This document shows, piece after piece, positions 1 through 8,546 of a DNA stretch of 64,000 nt. The translations under genes and the position numbers were made by a program. Position 1 is the stretch's first letter. Every line of letters starts with the position of its first letter. This DNA is from Opitutia bacterium. GTDB taxonomy: Bacteria > Verrucomicrobiota > Verrucomicrobiia > Opitutales > Opitutaceae. The stretch is from assembly GCA_016217545.1 (NCBI GenBank), contig JACRHT010000012.1:1054001-1118000 (forward strand), read 5' to 3'. The notes beneath the pieces are model-generated. The model made no database searches, was not told the DNA's origin, and saw only the letters and a program-made list of their open reading frames with translations.

Positions 1-1
1 C

Positions 2-2830
2 ACCGGCGAACCGGCTCTGACGACCCCGCTGCATCTCGTGCAGGACGAGCGCGGGCGCCCGGCCTTCCTGCTTTTCCTGCCCGTGTTTTCGTCCGGGGCG
101 CCGGTGGCGACGCCGGAGGCGCGCGCGGCGGCGTTGCGGGCGTGGGTCTACACGCCGTTCGTGCTCGAGGAGTTTCTGATGACCGCGCTCGGCGAGCGGG
201 CGGAGAAGGCGCGGCTGTATTTCTTCGCCGGCGACAAGGCGGACCCGCAGCAACTGCTGTTCGCTTCGGTCCCCGGCGGATTGCCGCCGGAATTCGCGCG
301 CGTGCGTCCGCTGGAGCTGGCCGGCCGGAAGTTCACGGTCGGTTGGGTGCGCGGGCCGGCGTTCATCTCCTCGTCGGTCTCGCCGCTGCTCTGGGCGGCG
401 GGCAGCACGGCTTTTGCCACGCTCGTGCTCGCGGGATGGGCGGCGATGCTGCGGGACAACCAGGAGCGCGCGGAGCAGCTGGTGACCGAGCGCACGCAGC
501 AGTTGCAGGAGAGCGAGCGCCGCTGGCGCTTCGCGCTCGAGAGCAGCGCGCAGGGTTTGTGGGACTGGGATGCGGATCGCGAGGCGATCTATTTTTCGCC
601 GATTTGGAAGCGGCTGTTCGGCTACGAGAACGTGAGCGACCTGACGTTGACCGACTGGCACCCGCGGGTGCATCCGGCGGACCTGCCCGATGTGCTCGAT
701 CGTCTCGCCCGGCACAATGCCGGCGAGTTGCCGGTCTTCGAACACGAGTATCGGGTTAAGCGCGGCGACGGCAGCTACGTGTGGATCCTGGACCGCTCGA
801 TGGTGGTGGCGCGCCGCCCCGACGGCACGCCGCAGCGCATGATCGGCACGCACACCGACATCTCCCCGCGCAAGGCGGCGGAGCTGGCGCTGCGCGAGAG
901 CGAACAGCAGTTGAGCACGATCTACCGCACGATGGCCGACGGACTCGTGGTGCATCGGCGCGACGGCCGGGTTGTTTCCTTCAATCCCGCGGCGGAGCGA
1001 ATCCTCGGCGTCGCCAGCGACCAGATTCTCGGCCGCAGTGCGCTGGATGAACGCTGGCCGCTCGTCCGCCCCGACGGCACGCCGCTGCCGGGCGAAGAGC
1101 ATCCGGCGATGCGAGTGCTGCGACATGGGCGCCCGGAGCGCGATGTGCTGGCGGGCTTGGATATGCCGAATGGCGCGCGACGCTGGATTTCGATCAACGC
1201 CGAGCCCGTGCACGACGCCGCCGGACAGGTGGAGCGCGTGGTGGTGAGTTTCAGCGATGTCACGGCCCGCCAGCGGCTGCAGGAGGAGCTGAAGGCGGCG
1301 CGCGATCAGGCGCTCGAGGCGTCGCGCCTGAAGTCGGAGTTCCTCGCCAACATGAGCCACGAGATCCGCACGCCGATGAACGGCGTCATCGGAATGTCCG
1401 ATCTCCTGCTGGAGACGCCGCTCAATGGCGAACAGCGGCAGATGGCCGATGTGATGCAGAAGAGCGCGGAGAGTCTTCTGACGATCGTGAACGACGTGCT
1501 CGACTTCTCGAAAATGGAGGCGGGGCGGATGCAGGTGGAAGTCCGCGAGTTCGACCTGCATGAGTTGGTTGAAGCGACGGTGGCGTTGCTCGCGCCGCGC
1601 GGGGCGAGCAAGCACTTGAAGGTGTCGGCGACGATCGCGCCGGACGTGCCGCGCGAGGTGCGCGGGGATCCCGTGCGCGTGCGGCAGGTGCTGACGAATT
1701 TGCTGAGCAACGCGGTGAAGTTCACCGATGCGGGCGCGGTGGACGTGCGGCTCGCCACCGCAGCGCGGGGCGACGCGGAAATGCGCGTGCGATGCGAGGT
1801 GCAGGACACGGGTCCGGGCATCGCGCCGGCGCAGCAAGGACGATTGTTCCAGGCCTTCACGCAGGCGGATGGATCGAACACGCGCCGCCACGGTGGCACC
1901 GGGCTCGGGCTCGCGATCTCGCGTCAGCTCGTGCAGTTGATGGGCGGCGACATCGGTTTGATCAGCGAGGCGGGGCAGGGCGCGACGTTCTGGTTTGAAC
2001 TGCCGTTCGAGGTCGGGCGCGGGGCGCCAGCGAAGCCGCGGCAGGTGCCGGCGGCTCAACCGGTCGCCAGCCTGCGCGTGCTGGTGGCCGAGGATAATCC
2101 GGCGAACCAAGCCGTGGCGGAGGCATTGCTGCAGCAACTCGGGCACGTCGCGACGATCGCCGAGGACGGGGCCGTGGCGTTGCGGCTGCTCGCGAGCGAA
2201 CGTTTCGACGTCCTGCTGTTGGATTGCCAGATGCCGCGGGTGGACGGCTACACGGTGGCGCGGGACTTGCGGGCGGGGAAGGTGCCCGGCTGCGAGCGGC
2301 TGCCGATCATTGCTCTCACCGCCTACGCGATGCCCGGCGATCGCGAACGCTGTCTGGCGGCCGGCATGGACTACTATCTCGCGAAGCCTCTTCGTGCGGC
2401 CGCGCTGCGCCAGGCGCTCGAGGCGTGCGGGCTCATCCCGGCCAGCGGTGAGGCGGTCGAGTCTCCGGCCCGGCCCGCGTCCGTGGCGCCGATCGATGCG
2501 ACGCAGATCGCGCAATTACGCGAGATCCCCGGCCGCGTGCGGGAGCGCTTGTTGGACGAACTGATCGAAATTTTCCGGGAGTCCGCGCCGACGCAGCTGC
2601 GCGCGCTCGCGGAAGCCGCCGGCGCGAGGCGATGCGGGCTGATCGAGCAGCTCGCGCACAAGCTCGCGGGCAGTTGCGCGCATTTGGGAGCATTTGCGAT
2701 GCGAGGCACGGCTTTGGAACTCGAGGCAGCGGCGCGCCGGGAGGACTGGTCGACCATCGGGCCGTTGCTGCGCCGGTTGGAAGAGCAGGCGGCCGAAGTG
2801 TTGAGCGCGCTCGACGAATTCGAAACCTGA
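2..2830 (+). CDS. hybrid sensor histidine kinase (CHASE-PAS-PAS-HisKA-HATPase-REC-HPt), 5' end missing
   Basis: The reading frame is open from base 2, so the start lies upstream; the first in-frame GTG (38) is internal to a CHASE-like sensor domain (TGEPALTTPL..., LPVF). Numbering from that GTG: a membrane segment at about 115-136, a coiled linker, two PAS domains (about 160-280 and 290-410), a HisKA motif MSHEIRTPMNG with phospho-His near 441, an HATPase domain with DTGPGIA and GTGLGLAIS boxes, a receiver (VAEDNPANQ, phospho-Asp near 729 in LLLDCQMP, conserved Lys in AKPL) and a C-terminal HPt domain (His near 874 in AHKLAGSC). This is a complete His-Asp-His relay in one membrane protein that would pass phosphate to a separate regulator. 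The receiver gene at 3630 is a possible but unproven partner. The ligand is unknown. Confidence 0.93.
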   Translation, partial: TGEPALTTPLHLVQDERGRPAFLLFLPVFSSGAPVATPEARAAALRAWVYTPFVLEEFLMTALGERAEKARLYFFAGDKADPQQLLFASVPGGLPPEFARVRPLELAGRKFTVGWVRGPAFISSSVSPLLWAAGSTAFATLVLAGWAAMLRDNQERAEQLVTERTQQLQESERRWRFALESSAQGLWDWDADREAIYFSPIWKRLFGYENVSDLTLTDWHPRVHPADLPDVLDRLARHNAGELPVFEHEYRVKRGDGSYVWILDRSMVVARRPDGTPQRMIGTHTDISPRKAAELALRESEQQLSTIYRTMADGLVVHRRDGRVVSFNPAAERILGVASDQILGRSALDERWPLVRPDGTPLPGEEHPAMRVLRHGRPERDVLAGLDMPNGARRWISINAEPVHDAAGQVERVVVSFSDVTARQRLQEELKAARDQALEASRLKSEFLANMSHEIRTPMNGVIGMSDLLLETPLNGEQRQMADVMQKSAESLLTIVNDVLDFSKMEAGRMQVEVREFDLHELVEATVALLAPRGASKHLKVSATIAPDVPREVRGDPVRVRQVLTNLLSNAVKFTDAGAVDVRLATAARGDAEMRVRCEVQDTGPGIAPAQQGRLFQAFTQADGSNTRRHGGTGLGLAISRQLVQLMGGDIGLISEAGQGATFWFELPFEVGRGAPAKPRQVPAAQPVASLRVLVAEDNPANQAVAEALLQQLGHVATIAEDGAVALRLLASERFDVLLLDCQMPRVDGYTVARDLRAGKVPGCERLPIIALTAYAMPGDRERCLAAGMDYYLAKPLRAAALRQALEACGLIPASGEAVESPARPASVAPIDATQIAQLREIPGRVRERLLDELIEIFRESAPTQLRALAEAAGARRCGLIEQLAHKLAGSCAHLGAFAMRGTALELEAAARREDWSTIGPLLRRLEEQAAEVLSALDEFET

Positions 2831-2839
2831 GCGAGGGGG

Positions 2840-3325
2840 TTACTTGTCCTCGGCGACGCGCAGCTGCGGTGCGTCCTCATCCTCGTCGGCGGACGCGGGC
2901 AGGAGATCGCAAATCGAGCGGAGAATGCCGAGCAGCTCGGGGCTGCCCGCCACGCGCGTCAGCAAGCGGATGTCGGTTTCGTGCAGTCCGGCGCGCCGCA
3001 CCGTTTCCTCGAGCTTGGCGGCGGCCCGGCCGGTGGAGCGGCTGTAGGTGGCGATTTTCTGGCGGGTTTGGCCGAGGGCGGACGGCTCCGCGAGATCGAG
3101 TCCGCTGACCGCCTCGAGCCACAGCAGCGCCAGGCTGGCCATCTCCGTGGAATCGGAGGCGTAACCCATCTTGGTCGCGAGCCGGGCCAAGGTTTCGAAT
3201 CGCACTGGCCGGCCGGCTTCGACGTTCACGACCGTGTTCCGGTGGCAACGGGCCAGCCGGGCGAGCGTCTCGTGCGTCATGCCCTTCTGTTCCCGGAGCT
3301 GGCGGAAAAACAGCGTGTAGTGCAT
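2840..3325 (-). CDS. XRE-family helix-turn-helix transcriptional regulator
   Basis: A 161-residue protein. Residues 4-56 form a Cro/CI-type HTH (QLREQKGMTHETLARLARC, then NTVVNVEAG and LARLATKMGY). The roughly 100-residue C-terminal part is helical, with an acidic tail, and I do not recognise it. It ends 10 bp from the stop of the upstream hybrid kinase on the opposite strand, so the two are convergent. The start is the only good ATG before the HTH. The role is DNA binding; target genes are unknown. Confidence 0.8.
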   Translation of the reverse strand: MHYTLFFRQLREQKGMTHETLARLARCHRNTVVNVEAGRPVRFETLARLATKMGYASDSTEMASLALLWLEAVSGLDLAEPSALGQTRQKIATYSRSTGRAAAKLEETVRRAGLHETDIRLLTRVAGSPELLGILRSICDLLPASADEDEDAPQLRVAEDK

Positions 3326-3429
3326 CCGAGGCGTGGATGCCGCCGTGCCTCCGAATTGTCAACGCACACGGCGGGTGTGGATCAGGTGTTGACAAGACGT
3401 GTTTGCCCACAAAACGTGGGCGCATCGGT

Positions 3430-3633
3430 ATGCCGACACACCACCGCCAGGGCCGGACGGGGGCGCGGGCGCGAGGACGAAACGGCCACGCCCGGCGCCT
3501 GCTGCGGACATTTATCCGCGTGTGCCGGACCCTGGAAAAAGTGCAGAGCGGCGAAGCGCGCGCCGCGACGCGCGCGGTGCGGGAGCGGTTGATGCGCTGG
3601 GCGGCGGGGACCGCGGCAGGAGGAGGCCGATGA
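3430..3633 (+). CDS. small hypothetical protein, ATGA-coupled to the next gene
   Basis: A 67-residue basic ORF whose stop overlaps the start of the following response regulator as ATGA. Its last 35 codons are strongly GC at the third position and encode a helical stretch (VCRTLEKVQSGEARAATRAV). No domain is recognised and no clear ribosome binding site precedes the ATG; a start further upstream in the same frame is possible. It may be a real coupled small protein, or simply the leader of the response regulator gene. Confidence 0.35.
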   Translation: MPTHHRQGRTGARARGRNGHARRLLRTFIRVCRTLEKVQSGEARAATRAVRERLMRWAAGTAAGGGR

Positions 3634-4025
3634 TCGCGGCGAGTCCTTCCTTGCTCGCAGGCGCGTCGGTGCTGGTGGTCGACGACGACCCGGCGCTGCG
3701 CGCCTTGGTTTGCGCATTTTTCGAATGCGCGGGTTGCATCGTGGGCTCCGCGCCGGATTGCGCCGCCGCCGAGGTGCGGGCCGGCGCTGCGGCCTGGGAA
3801 CTGGCGGTGCTCGACATCGACTTGCCGGATGGGAATGGGATCGAACTCGCGCGGCGGCTGCGGGCGCTCGCGGCGCGGCCGGATTTGCCCGTGGTGTTCG
3901 TCACCGGGCGGCCCGATGCGGCGCGGCGGTTGAGCATCGCGGGTGTGGGCAGCGCCGTGCTGGTGCCGAAGCCGTTCGCGAGCGCCGAGCTTCTGACCGC
4001 CGCCGCCCTGATGCTGGGCGACTGA
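3630..4025 (+). CDS. single-domain response regulator (CheY-like receiver)
   Basis: A 131-residue stand-alone receiver: acidic pocket VVDDDP at 16-21, probable phospho-Asp 62 in AVLDIDLPDGNG, Thr in VVFVTGRPD and Lys in VPKPF near the end. A strong AGGAGG ribosome binding site (3620-3626) sits just before the ATG, which favours this start over longer in-frame ones. There is no output domain, so it likely acts by protein contact or as a relay intermediate. A histidine kinase with an HPt domain lies upstream, on the same strand but separated by the convergent XRE gene. Confidence 0.85.
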   Translation: MIAASPSLLAGASVLVVDDDPALRALVCAFFECAGCIVGSAPDCAAAEVRAGAAAWELAVLDIDLPDGNGIELARRLRALAARPDLPVVFVTGRPDAARRLSIAGVGSAVLVPKPFASAELLTAAALMLGD

Positions 4026-4036
4026 GCCGCGCGGAC

Positions 4037-5293
4037 TCAGCGCGCGAGCGCCTCGCGGACGAGCCGGTCGTCGCCCTCATTGGGGGCGGGGCGGATGCCG
4101 AGGACGGCGCAGAGCAGGTTGTAGAGGTGGATGTTCTCGACGTCGGCGAATTCGTGGCCGCGGCGGAACGCGGGCCCGTTGGCCAGCAAGAGTGCGCCCA
4201 TGTCCGGCAGCGCCGGGTCCCAGCCGTGCGTGCCCTTGACGTAGGTGACGCGGCGCGCGGGCCAGCCGACCTTGCTCTCGATGTTCCAATGCGGCGCGGC
4301 GAGCAGCACGACGTCGGGGATGCGCGGATTGTTGCGGTAGTGCAGGCGCGCAGGCATTTCCTCGCGGAGGTAAACTTCGAGTTGGGGCGGGGCTTTCGCC
4401 CGGATGCTTGCGGCGAGTTCGGCGGCGGAAACGGTGCCCGGGAGCGGACGCACGCCGCCGTTGGGGCCGGTGGACTCGACGCGGACCTTGGAGACATCCA
4501 TCAGGTCTTCGAGGAAGATGATACGATCCGGCCCGCAGGCGGACATGCCGTGGTCGGCGACGATGACGAGGTTCGTTTGCTCGCGCAGCCCGCGCGCGGC
4601 GAGGCCGGCAAGCAGACGCGCGACGGCGGCGTCGGCTTCGTGCACGGCGGCGGCGCACTCGGCGGACTCGGGCCCGAAGTTGTGGCCGGCGTGGTCGACC
4701 AGGTCGAAATACAGCGTGGCGAACTTCGGGCGCTGCTCGGCGGGCACGTCGAGCCACGCGAGGAGGCCGTCGACGCGCGCGTCCGACTTTTGTTTGCCGT
4801 TGAACTTCTGGAAGCGCGACGGGCGCACGCCCTGGACGTCGGTTTCGGAGCCGGGCCAGAAATAGCAGACGCTGCGCACGCCCTGTTTCTCGGCTGTGAT
4901 CCAGATCGGCTCGCCCTCATCCCACCAGCGCGACTGCGCGTTGCTGTCGGGCTTGCTCATGCCGAAGGTCTCGGCGAACGCCGGGTCCCAAAACCAATTC
5001 GAGACGATACCGTGTTTCTCCGGGCGCAAGCCGGTGACGAGCGTGTAGTGGTTGGGAAAAGTCTTCGACGGGAACGACGGCGTCATGCGCCGGGCGTGCA
5101 CGCCGTCGCGGGCGAGCTGGCGCAGTGTCGGCGCGTCGTAGCGATCAAGGTAGTCCCAGCGGAAGCCGTCGATCGAGAGGAGGATCAGCAGTTCGCCCGG
5201 CGGCCGGGTCGCCGCGGTCTTCGCGGGCGATTGTTGGCACGAGGTCGTGCCGAGCAGCACGACGAGAAACAGCGAGAGCGAAGCGAATCGCAT
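4037..5293 (-). CDS. ectonucleotide pyrophosphatase/phosphodiesterase family protein (alkaline phosphatase superfamily)
   Basis: A 418-residue exported enzyme. Residues 3-18 are a hydrophobic signal and Cys19 could be a lipoprotein cysteine, although GTTSC is a weak lipobox. The core shows NPP-family metal and catalytic residues: Asp42 in LLSIDGFRWDYL, nucleophile Thr78 in SFPSKTFPNHYTLVTG, the metal-ligand sets DLVDHAGHNFGP and VIVADHGMSACG, and a final His in KGTHGWDP. These bind two zinc ions that hydrolyse phosphodiester or pyrophosphate bonds, here outside the cytoplasm. The start was taken at the Met that leaves a compact signal peptide; a Met 12 codons upstream is also in frame. It is transcribed divergently from the SlyX-like gene. 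Confidence 0.9.
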   Translation of the reverse strand: MRFASLSLFLVVLLGTTSCQQSPAKTAATRPPGELLILLSIDGFRWDYLDRYDAPTLRQLARDGVHARRMTPSFPSKTFPNHYTLVTGLRPEKHGIVSNWFWDPAFAETFGMSKPDSNAQSRWWDEGEPIWITAEKQGVRSVCYFWPGSETDVQGVRPSRFQKFNGKQKSDARVDGLLAWLDVPAEQRPKFATLYFDLVDHAGHNFGPESAECAAAVHEADAAVARLLAGLAARGLREQTNLVIVADHGMSACGPDRIIFLEDLMDVSKVRVESTGPNGGVRPLPGTVSAAELAASIRAKAPPQLEVYLREEMPARLHYRNNPRIPDVVLLAAPHWNIESKVGWPARRVTYVKGTHGWDPALPDMGALLLANGPAFRRGHEFADVENIHLYNLLCAVLGIRPAPNEGDDRLVREALAR

Positions 5294-5346
5294 CCGTCGA
5301 GACTCTGGGATTGGCGTGCGGCGGCGCAATGCGCATTCTGCGGGCG

Positions 5347-5556
5347 ATGAACGAAGCCGAGAGACTCACTCGCCTTGAGGAGCGCTACGTCCACTTGCAG
5401 CGCCACGTGGCGGAGCAGGACAAGGCGATGCTGGAACTCGCCGAGGAGTTCGCGCGCTTGAAGGCGGATATCGCCGCGCTCCGCGCGCAGGGCGCCGGCG
5501 GCAGCTCGCCGGTGGGTGAGGCCGAGGCGGCGGACGAGCGGCCGCCGCATTACTGA
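5347..5556 (+). CDS. slyX: SlyX-like coiled-coil protein
   Basis: A 69-residue protein dominated by a heptad coiled coil (LEERYVHLQRHVAEQDKAML, ELAEEFARLKADIAALR) and ending in RPPHY, the classic C-terminus of the SlyX family. The family's cellular role is not established. The start chosen is the second of two close ATGs (5329 and 5347), giving the usual family length of about 70 residues. Confidence 0.8.
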   Translation: MNEAERLTRLEERYVHLQRHVAEQDKAMLELAEEFARLKADIAALRAQGAGGSSPVGEAEAADERPPHY

Positions 5557-5565
5557 GGAGCGAAG

Positions 5566-5586
5566 TAGAGCCGGTCTTCGACCGGC
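5566..5586 (+). repeat. REP hairpin, class 1 (GTAG foot), left flank of RAYT
   Basis: GTAGA followed by a perfect 7-bp stem GCCGGTC-TTC-GACCGGC. The GTAG tetranucleotide at the foot is the mark recognised by REP-associated tyrosine transposases in E. coli. It points toward the transposase gene that starts 6 bp further on. Confidence 0.8.
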
Positions 5587-5591
5587 CTTGG

Positions 5592-6182
5592 TCACTTGGT
5601 CCAAGGATGGGACGGCCAATCGTCGACCAAACCGGCGCGCACCGGGTTGCTGCGGATGTAGTCGACGACCCGCGCACGTTCCTGCGGATTTCGCAGCCAA
5701 CGGTCGAACCACTCGCGCTGCCAAACTGGGCCGCGGCCGCCGATGGTTTGGCGGATGCGGCGGGCACTGCGGCCTTTCCGTCGTTTCATGATTTGCGAAA
5801 GCGAGTGCCGGGCGTTTTCGCCCGGTGAGATCAGCGCGTGCCAGTGGTTGGGCATGAGGGTGAAGTGGCTGACCGCAATGTCCCAGTCGGCCAGAGCCGC
5901 GAGCTCCTCTTTCAAAATGCTCGCGCACGCGGCGTCCCGAAGCGGACATGCGCCGTGTCCGGCATCCAAATACTTTTCCAACGTGCGAAACAGCTGGCGT
6001 TGCAGAGCGGAAAATTCGGCCGAGCGCGGTGGGATGCGTGCGACGTGACGCTGCAACTCGGCGATGCGTTCGATCGCTCCGACGGGTAGACTGTCGGCGC
6101 ACCGCACGGTCACGAAATACTCCGCCGCCTCCACTTCCCAGTGCGGCAGGTGGCGACGGGTGAAGCGGATCGTGCGCTGCAT
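5592..6182 (-). CDS. REP-associated tyrosine transposase (RAYT, IS200/IS605-like Y1 superfamily)
   Basis: A 196-residue protein with the HUH signature in FTLMPNHWHALI and a probable catalytic tyrosine in VVDYIRSNPVRAGL, followed by the RAYT-typical tail. RAYTs are domesticated single-strand transposases that bind and cleave REP hairpins. Here REP hairpins with a GTAG foot lie on both sides in inverted orientation (5566-5586 and 6204-6226), a classic REPtron arrangement. The frame is intact and the active-site residues are present, so the protein may still be active. It is not part of an operon with its neighbours. Confidence 0.9.
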   Translation of the reverse strand: MQRTIRFTRRHLPHWEVEAAEYFVTVRCADSLPVGAIERIAELQRHVARIPPRSAEFSALQRQLFRTLEKYLDAGHGACPLRDAACASILKEELAALADWDIAVSHFTLMPNHWHALISPGENARHSLSQIMKRRKGRSARRIRQTIGGRGPVWQREWFDRWLRNPQERARVVDYIRSNPVRAGLVDDWPSHPWTK

Positions 6183-6203
6183 GGGCAGGCGCCAGTTTCG
6201 AGC

Positions 6204-6226
6204 GGCCGGTCGGAGACCGGCCCTAC
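6204..6226 (-). repeat. REP hairpin, class 1, right flank of RAYT (inverted)
   Basis: GGCCGGTC-GGA-GACCGGCC followed by CTAC, the reverse complement of a GTAG foot. It is the inverted partner of the copy at 5566-5586. It ends four bases before the stop codon of the downstream minus-strand gene. Confidence 0.8.
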
Positions 6227-6229
6227 TGA

Positions 6230-7681
6230 TCAGAACAGCGCCGTGACTTCGGTGTGGCGGCCGGCTTCGAGGACGATTTCACCGGTGAGCGCGGCGGTCT
6301 CGTCGTTCTTATAGAGCTTGCAGCGGATCGGGCCGGCGGCGTCGTGCGTCGACCAACCCCATTTGCCGATGGAGACGAATTGCATCGGCACGCCGTGATC
6401 CCACGAGAGGCCGGGGCCATCGCCGCGGATGAAGAGCTTGTTGCCGATGCCGATGTAGGCCGTCGCGAGGAGGCGCGTGGCACCGTCGGACGACGTCGAT
6501 GACTCGACTTCCGCCGCGCTGGCGACGGGTTCGCTGGCGGGCTCGTCGCTCTCCGGCGCGGGGGCCGGAGCGAGCACCGGAGCAGCTTCCGGTTCAACGG
6601 GCGTCGGCAAAGACTCGACCGGAGCGGCCACGGGCTCAGCGGGTTTCTCGCTGGCGGCCGGTTCCGGTGTGGGCGCGGGCGCGGGCTCGGGCTCGAGCGA
6701 CAGGGCGGACGGCGTTTCCTCGGGCTTCGGCTTGCGCGGCGCGCGAGGCTTTTTCGGCTTGGGCGGTTCGACCGACGTCGCGGAAGTTTCCGCGGCGGGA
6801 GATTCGGGTGCGGGTGCGACTGCTTCCGGCGTCGGTGCCGCCTCGACGGCGGCGACCGGCTCGGCGGGAGGCGCGAGCGGCGCGGGTGTCGGTGCGGGCT
6901 CGGGCTCCGGAGCGGGCGCGGGCGTTTCGTCGAACGCGTGTTTCGCGGCGACGGCGGCGATCGGTGCTGCGGCCGCGGCGACAGTGATCGTGGTCGGCAC
7001 GCTGGCGGCCGCGTGCTTCAGCTCGGCGATCCTGGCGTCGAGTTCCTTCAAGGCGCCGCTGACTTTCGCCTGGAATTCCGTGGCGGCTTCGCCGGAACCC
7101 GATTGCAGCTTGGCGAGCGCGGCTTCGGCGGAGGTGAGTTGCTTGCGCGTCGCGACTTCGAGCGCGGACCAGTCGGCGGCGGCCTTCGAGATTTTTTCAG
7201 CGGTGGCTTTGAGCTGGTCGCTGTTGGCGGCGCGCAGTTCCTCGAGTTCGGTTTCCAGCGCCTCGCGGTCGCTTTCCTCCTTGGCGGCGAGCGACTCGTT
7301 GAACTCCGCGAGCTTCTCCTGCATGCGATACGGCAGCGTTTCGGCGTCGCGGGCGGATTTGTGGACGGCTTCTTCGACGGCTTTGATCTGGGCGGCGGCG
7401 CGGGCGAGGCTCTCGGTGGCGGCGTGGAGGCGGGCGACTTGGTCGTTTACGCGCACACGCTCGCGCTCGACGGCCTCCGCGGTGTCGGCCGCATAGTCGA
7501 CGAGGAACGGCACGAGGCCGATCACGGCGGCGAGCGCCGCGCAGAGGACCGCGCTGACGAACGGCAGCGGCGCGTAGGGGTCCTTGGCAAAATAGACGAT
7601 GACGAACGCGATGAGCAGCAGGCCGGCATCGATCGCGAGGAAGATCCACTTCGGGAGTCGGGGAGCGGGTTCGAGATTCAT
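6230..7681 (-). CDS. membrane-anchored coiled-coil protein with Pro/Ala/Glu-rich linker and C-terminal beta domain
   Basis: A 483-residue protein of unknown function. Two membrane helices lie near the N-terminus (about 10-30 and 38-62), then a long coiled coil (about 65-230; AEAVERERVRVNDQVARL, EALETELEELRAAN), then about 140 residues of Pro-Ala-Glu and Lys-Pro low complexity. The C-terminal 85 residues are globular and Gly/Trp-rich (YIGIGNKLFIRGDGPGLSW, then FVSIGKWGWSTHDAAGPI), which looks like a carbohydrate-binding-module-like beta sandwich. The start is a clean ATG. Its stop abuts the RAYT-flanking REP. The globular end could bind glycan or a partner protein; this is inference. Confidence 0.75.
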   Translation of the reverse strand: MNLEPAPRLPKWIFLAIDAGLLLIAFVIVYFAKDPYAPLPFVSAVLCAALAAVIGLVPFLVDYAADTAEAVERERVRVNDQVARLHAATESLARAAAQIKAVEEAVHKSARDAETLPYRMQEKLAEFNESLAAKEESDREALETELEELRAANSDQLKATAEKISKAAADWSALEVATRKQLTSAEAALAKLQSGSGEAATEFQAKVSGALKELDARIAELKHAAASVPTTITVAAAAAPIAAVAAKHAFDETPAPAPEPEPAPTPAPLAPPAEPVAAVEAAPTPEAVAPAPESPAAETSATSVEPPKPKKPRAPRKPKPEETPSALSLEPEPAPAPTPEPAASEKPAEPVAAPVESLPTPVEPEAAPVLAPAPAPESDEPASEPVASAAEVESSTSSDGATRLLATAYIGIGNKLFIRGDGPGLSWDHGVPMQFVSIGKWGWSTHDAAGPIRCKLYKNDETAALTGEIVLEAGRHTEVTALF

Positions 7682-7809
7682 GGGGCGATTCGCGCGCTGG
7701 GCTCGTTTTCCCTCGGGAAACGCCGCTTCACAAGGCTAAACCGGCCGCGCGCCAGAGTGAAATCCGCCCTTGTGCCGCGCGACGTTCGGCGCATGGTCGC
7801 GCCGTTCCC

Positions 7810-8082
7810 ATGAGTTTCCCGCATTTCGTGCGCATCGATCGGGACGGAAACGCCGCTGACGGGCGCCACTTCGTGGTGCACACGCACAACCCGCAGTTCA
7901 CCGTCGAGCTGACGCCGGACGGCGACGCGCCGGACAAGGTCGGCAGCGGCGTGATCAAGCGCGTGTGCGTCCCGAATTCGTGGGCGGGCGACTACGGCAA
8001 ATACGCGAAGCTGCTCTCGCAGGCGCAGGAGTTTTTCGTCGCCTCGGGCGGCGGGCCCGCGCCGAAACGGCTGCAAGGTTAG
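7810..8082 (+). CDS. conserved hypothetical small protein
   Basis: A 90-residue protein beginning MSFPHFVRIDRDGN. It contains the segments RHFVVHTHNPQFTVELTPD and SGVIKRVCVPNSWAGDYGKY and ends in a Gly/Pro-rich tail. There is no signal peptide or membrane segment. Third-position GC is high, which supports coding. I do not recognise a family. It stands alone, divergent from the coiled-coil membrane protein. Confidence 0.6.
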   Translation: MSFPHFVRIDRDGNAADGRHFVVHTHNPQFTVELTPDGDAPDKVGSGVIKRVCVPNSWAGDYGKYAKLLSQAQEFFVASGGGPAPKRLQG

Positions 8083-8100
8083 CTCTGCCGCGGCGCCCGC

Positions 8101-8475
8101 TCAACGCGCCAGCGCCCGCCAGGTCGTGATCGCGAGCGATAGCAGCATGCCGATGCGGATCGAGCCCTCGAAGGTCAGGATCACGAGCGTCCATTTGAGG
8201 TTCGTGACAGCACGCAGCCCGTAGCCGATCCAACTGGTCGCGATCAGCACGAAACCCTGCGCGCGGCCGACCGGGTGGAGCAGCAGCGTCGCCATCCACG
8301 CGAAATACACGATCAGCCCGCCGGCCCACGTGATGGCCATCGCGTTCGACATCGGCAGCTCGCGCGGGTCCGCGTTGGCGCGGATGCGGCGGATGCCGAG
8401 GTAGCGTTCGCCGACGAACAATTGCCAGAGCTCGAACGCGAAGAAGAGCGGCGCGAGCAGGGCGAGCGGATTCAC
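8101..8475 (-). CDS. small integral membrane protein
   Basis: About 124 residues from a GTG start (MNPLALLAP...). Four probable membrane helices: LALLAPLFFAFELWQLF, AITWAGGLIVYFAWMATLLL, GFVLIATSWIGYGLRA and SIRIGMLLSLAITTW. An upstream ATG at 8571 would add 32 basic, low-complexity residues and overlap the sigma factor gene, so the shorter form is preferred. It has some resemblance to small DUF-type membrane proteins; function unknown. Confidence 0.65.
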   Translation of the reverse strand: MNPLALLAPLFFAFELWQLFVGERYLGIRRIRANADPRELPMSNAMAITWAGGLIVYFAWMATLLLHPVGRAQGFVLIATSWIGYGLRAVTNLKWTLVILTFEGSIRIGMLLSLAITTWRALAR

Positions 8476-8546
8476 GCGCGCAGCATCGGCGCGCGGCGGC
8501 CGGGCGCCAGATTTTTTCGGCGGTGTGTCACCGGAGGAATTGCGCC

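Noticed and set aside
3710-5350. 546-codon plus-strand frame over the phosphodiesterase gene
   Set aside because: Antisense shadow; the minus-strand protein has all NPP catalytic residues.
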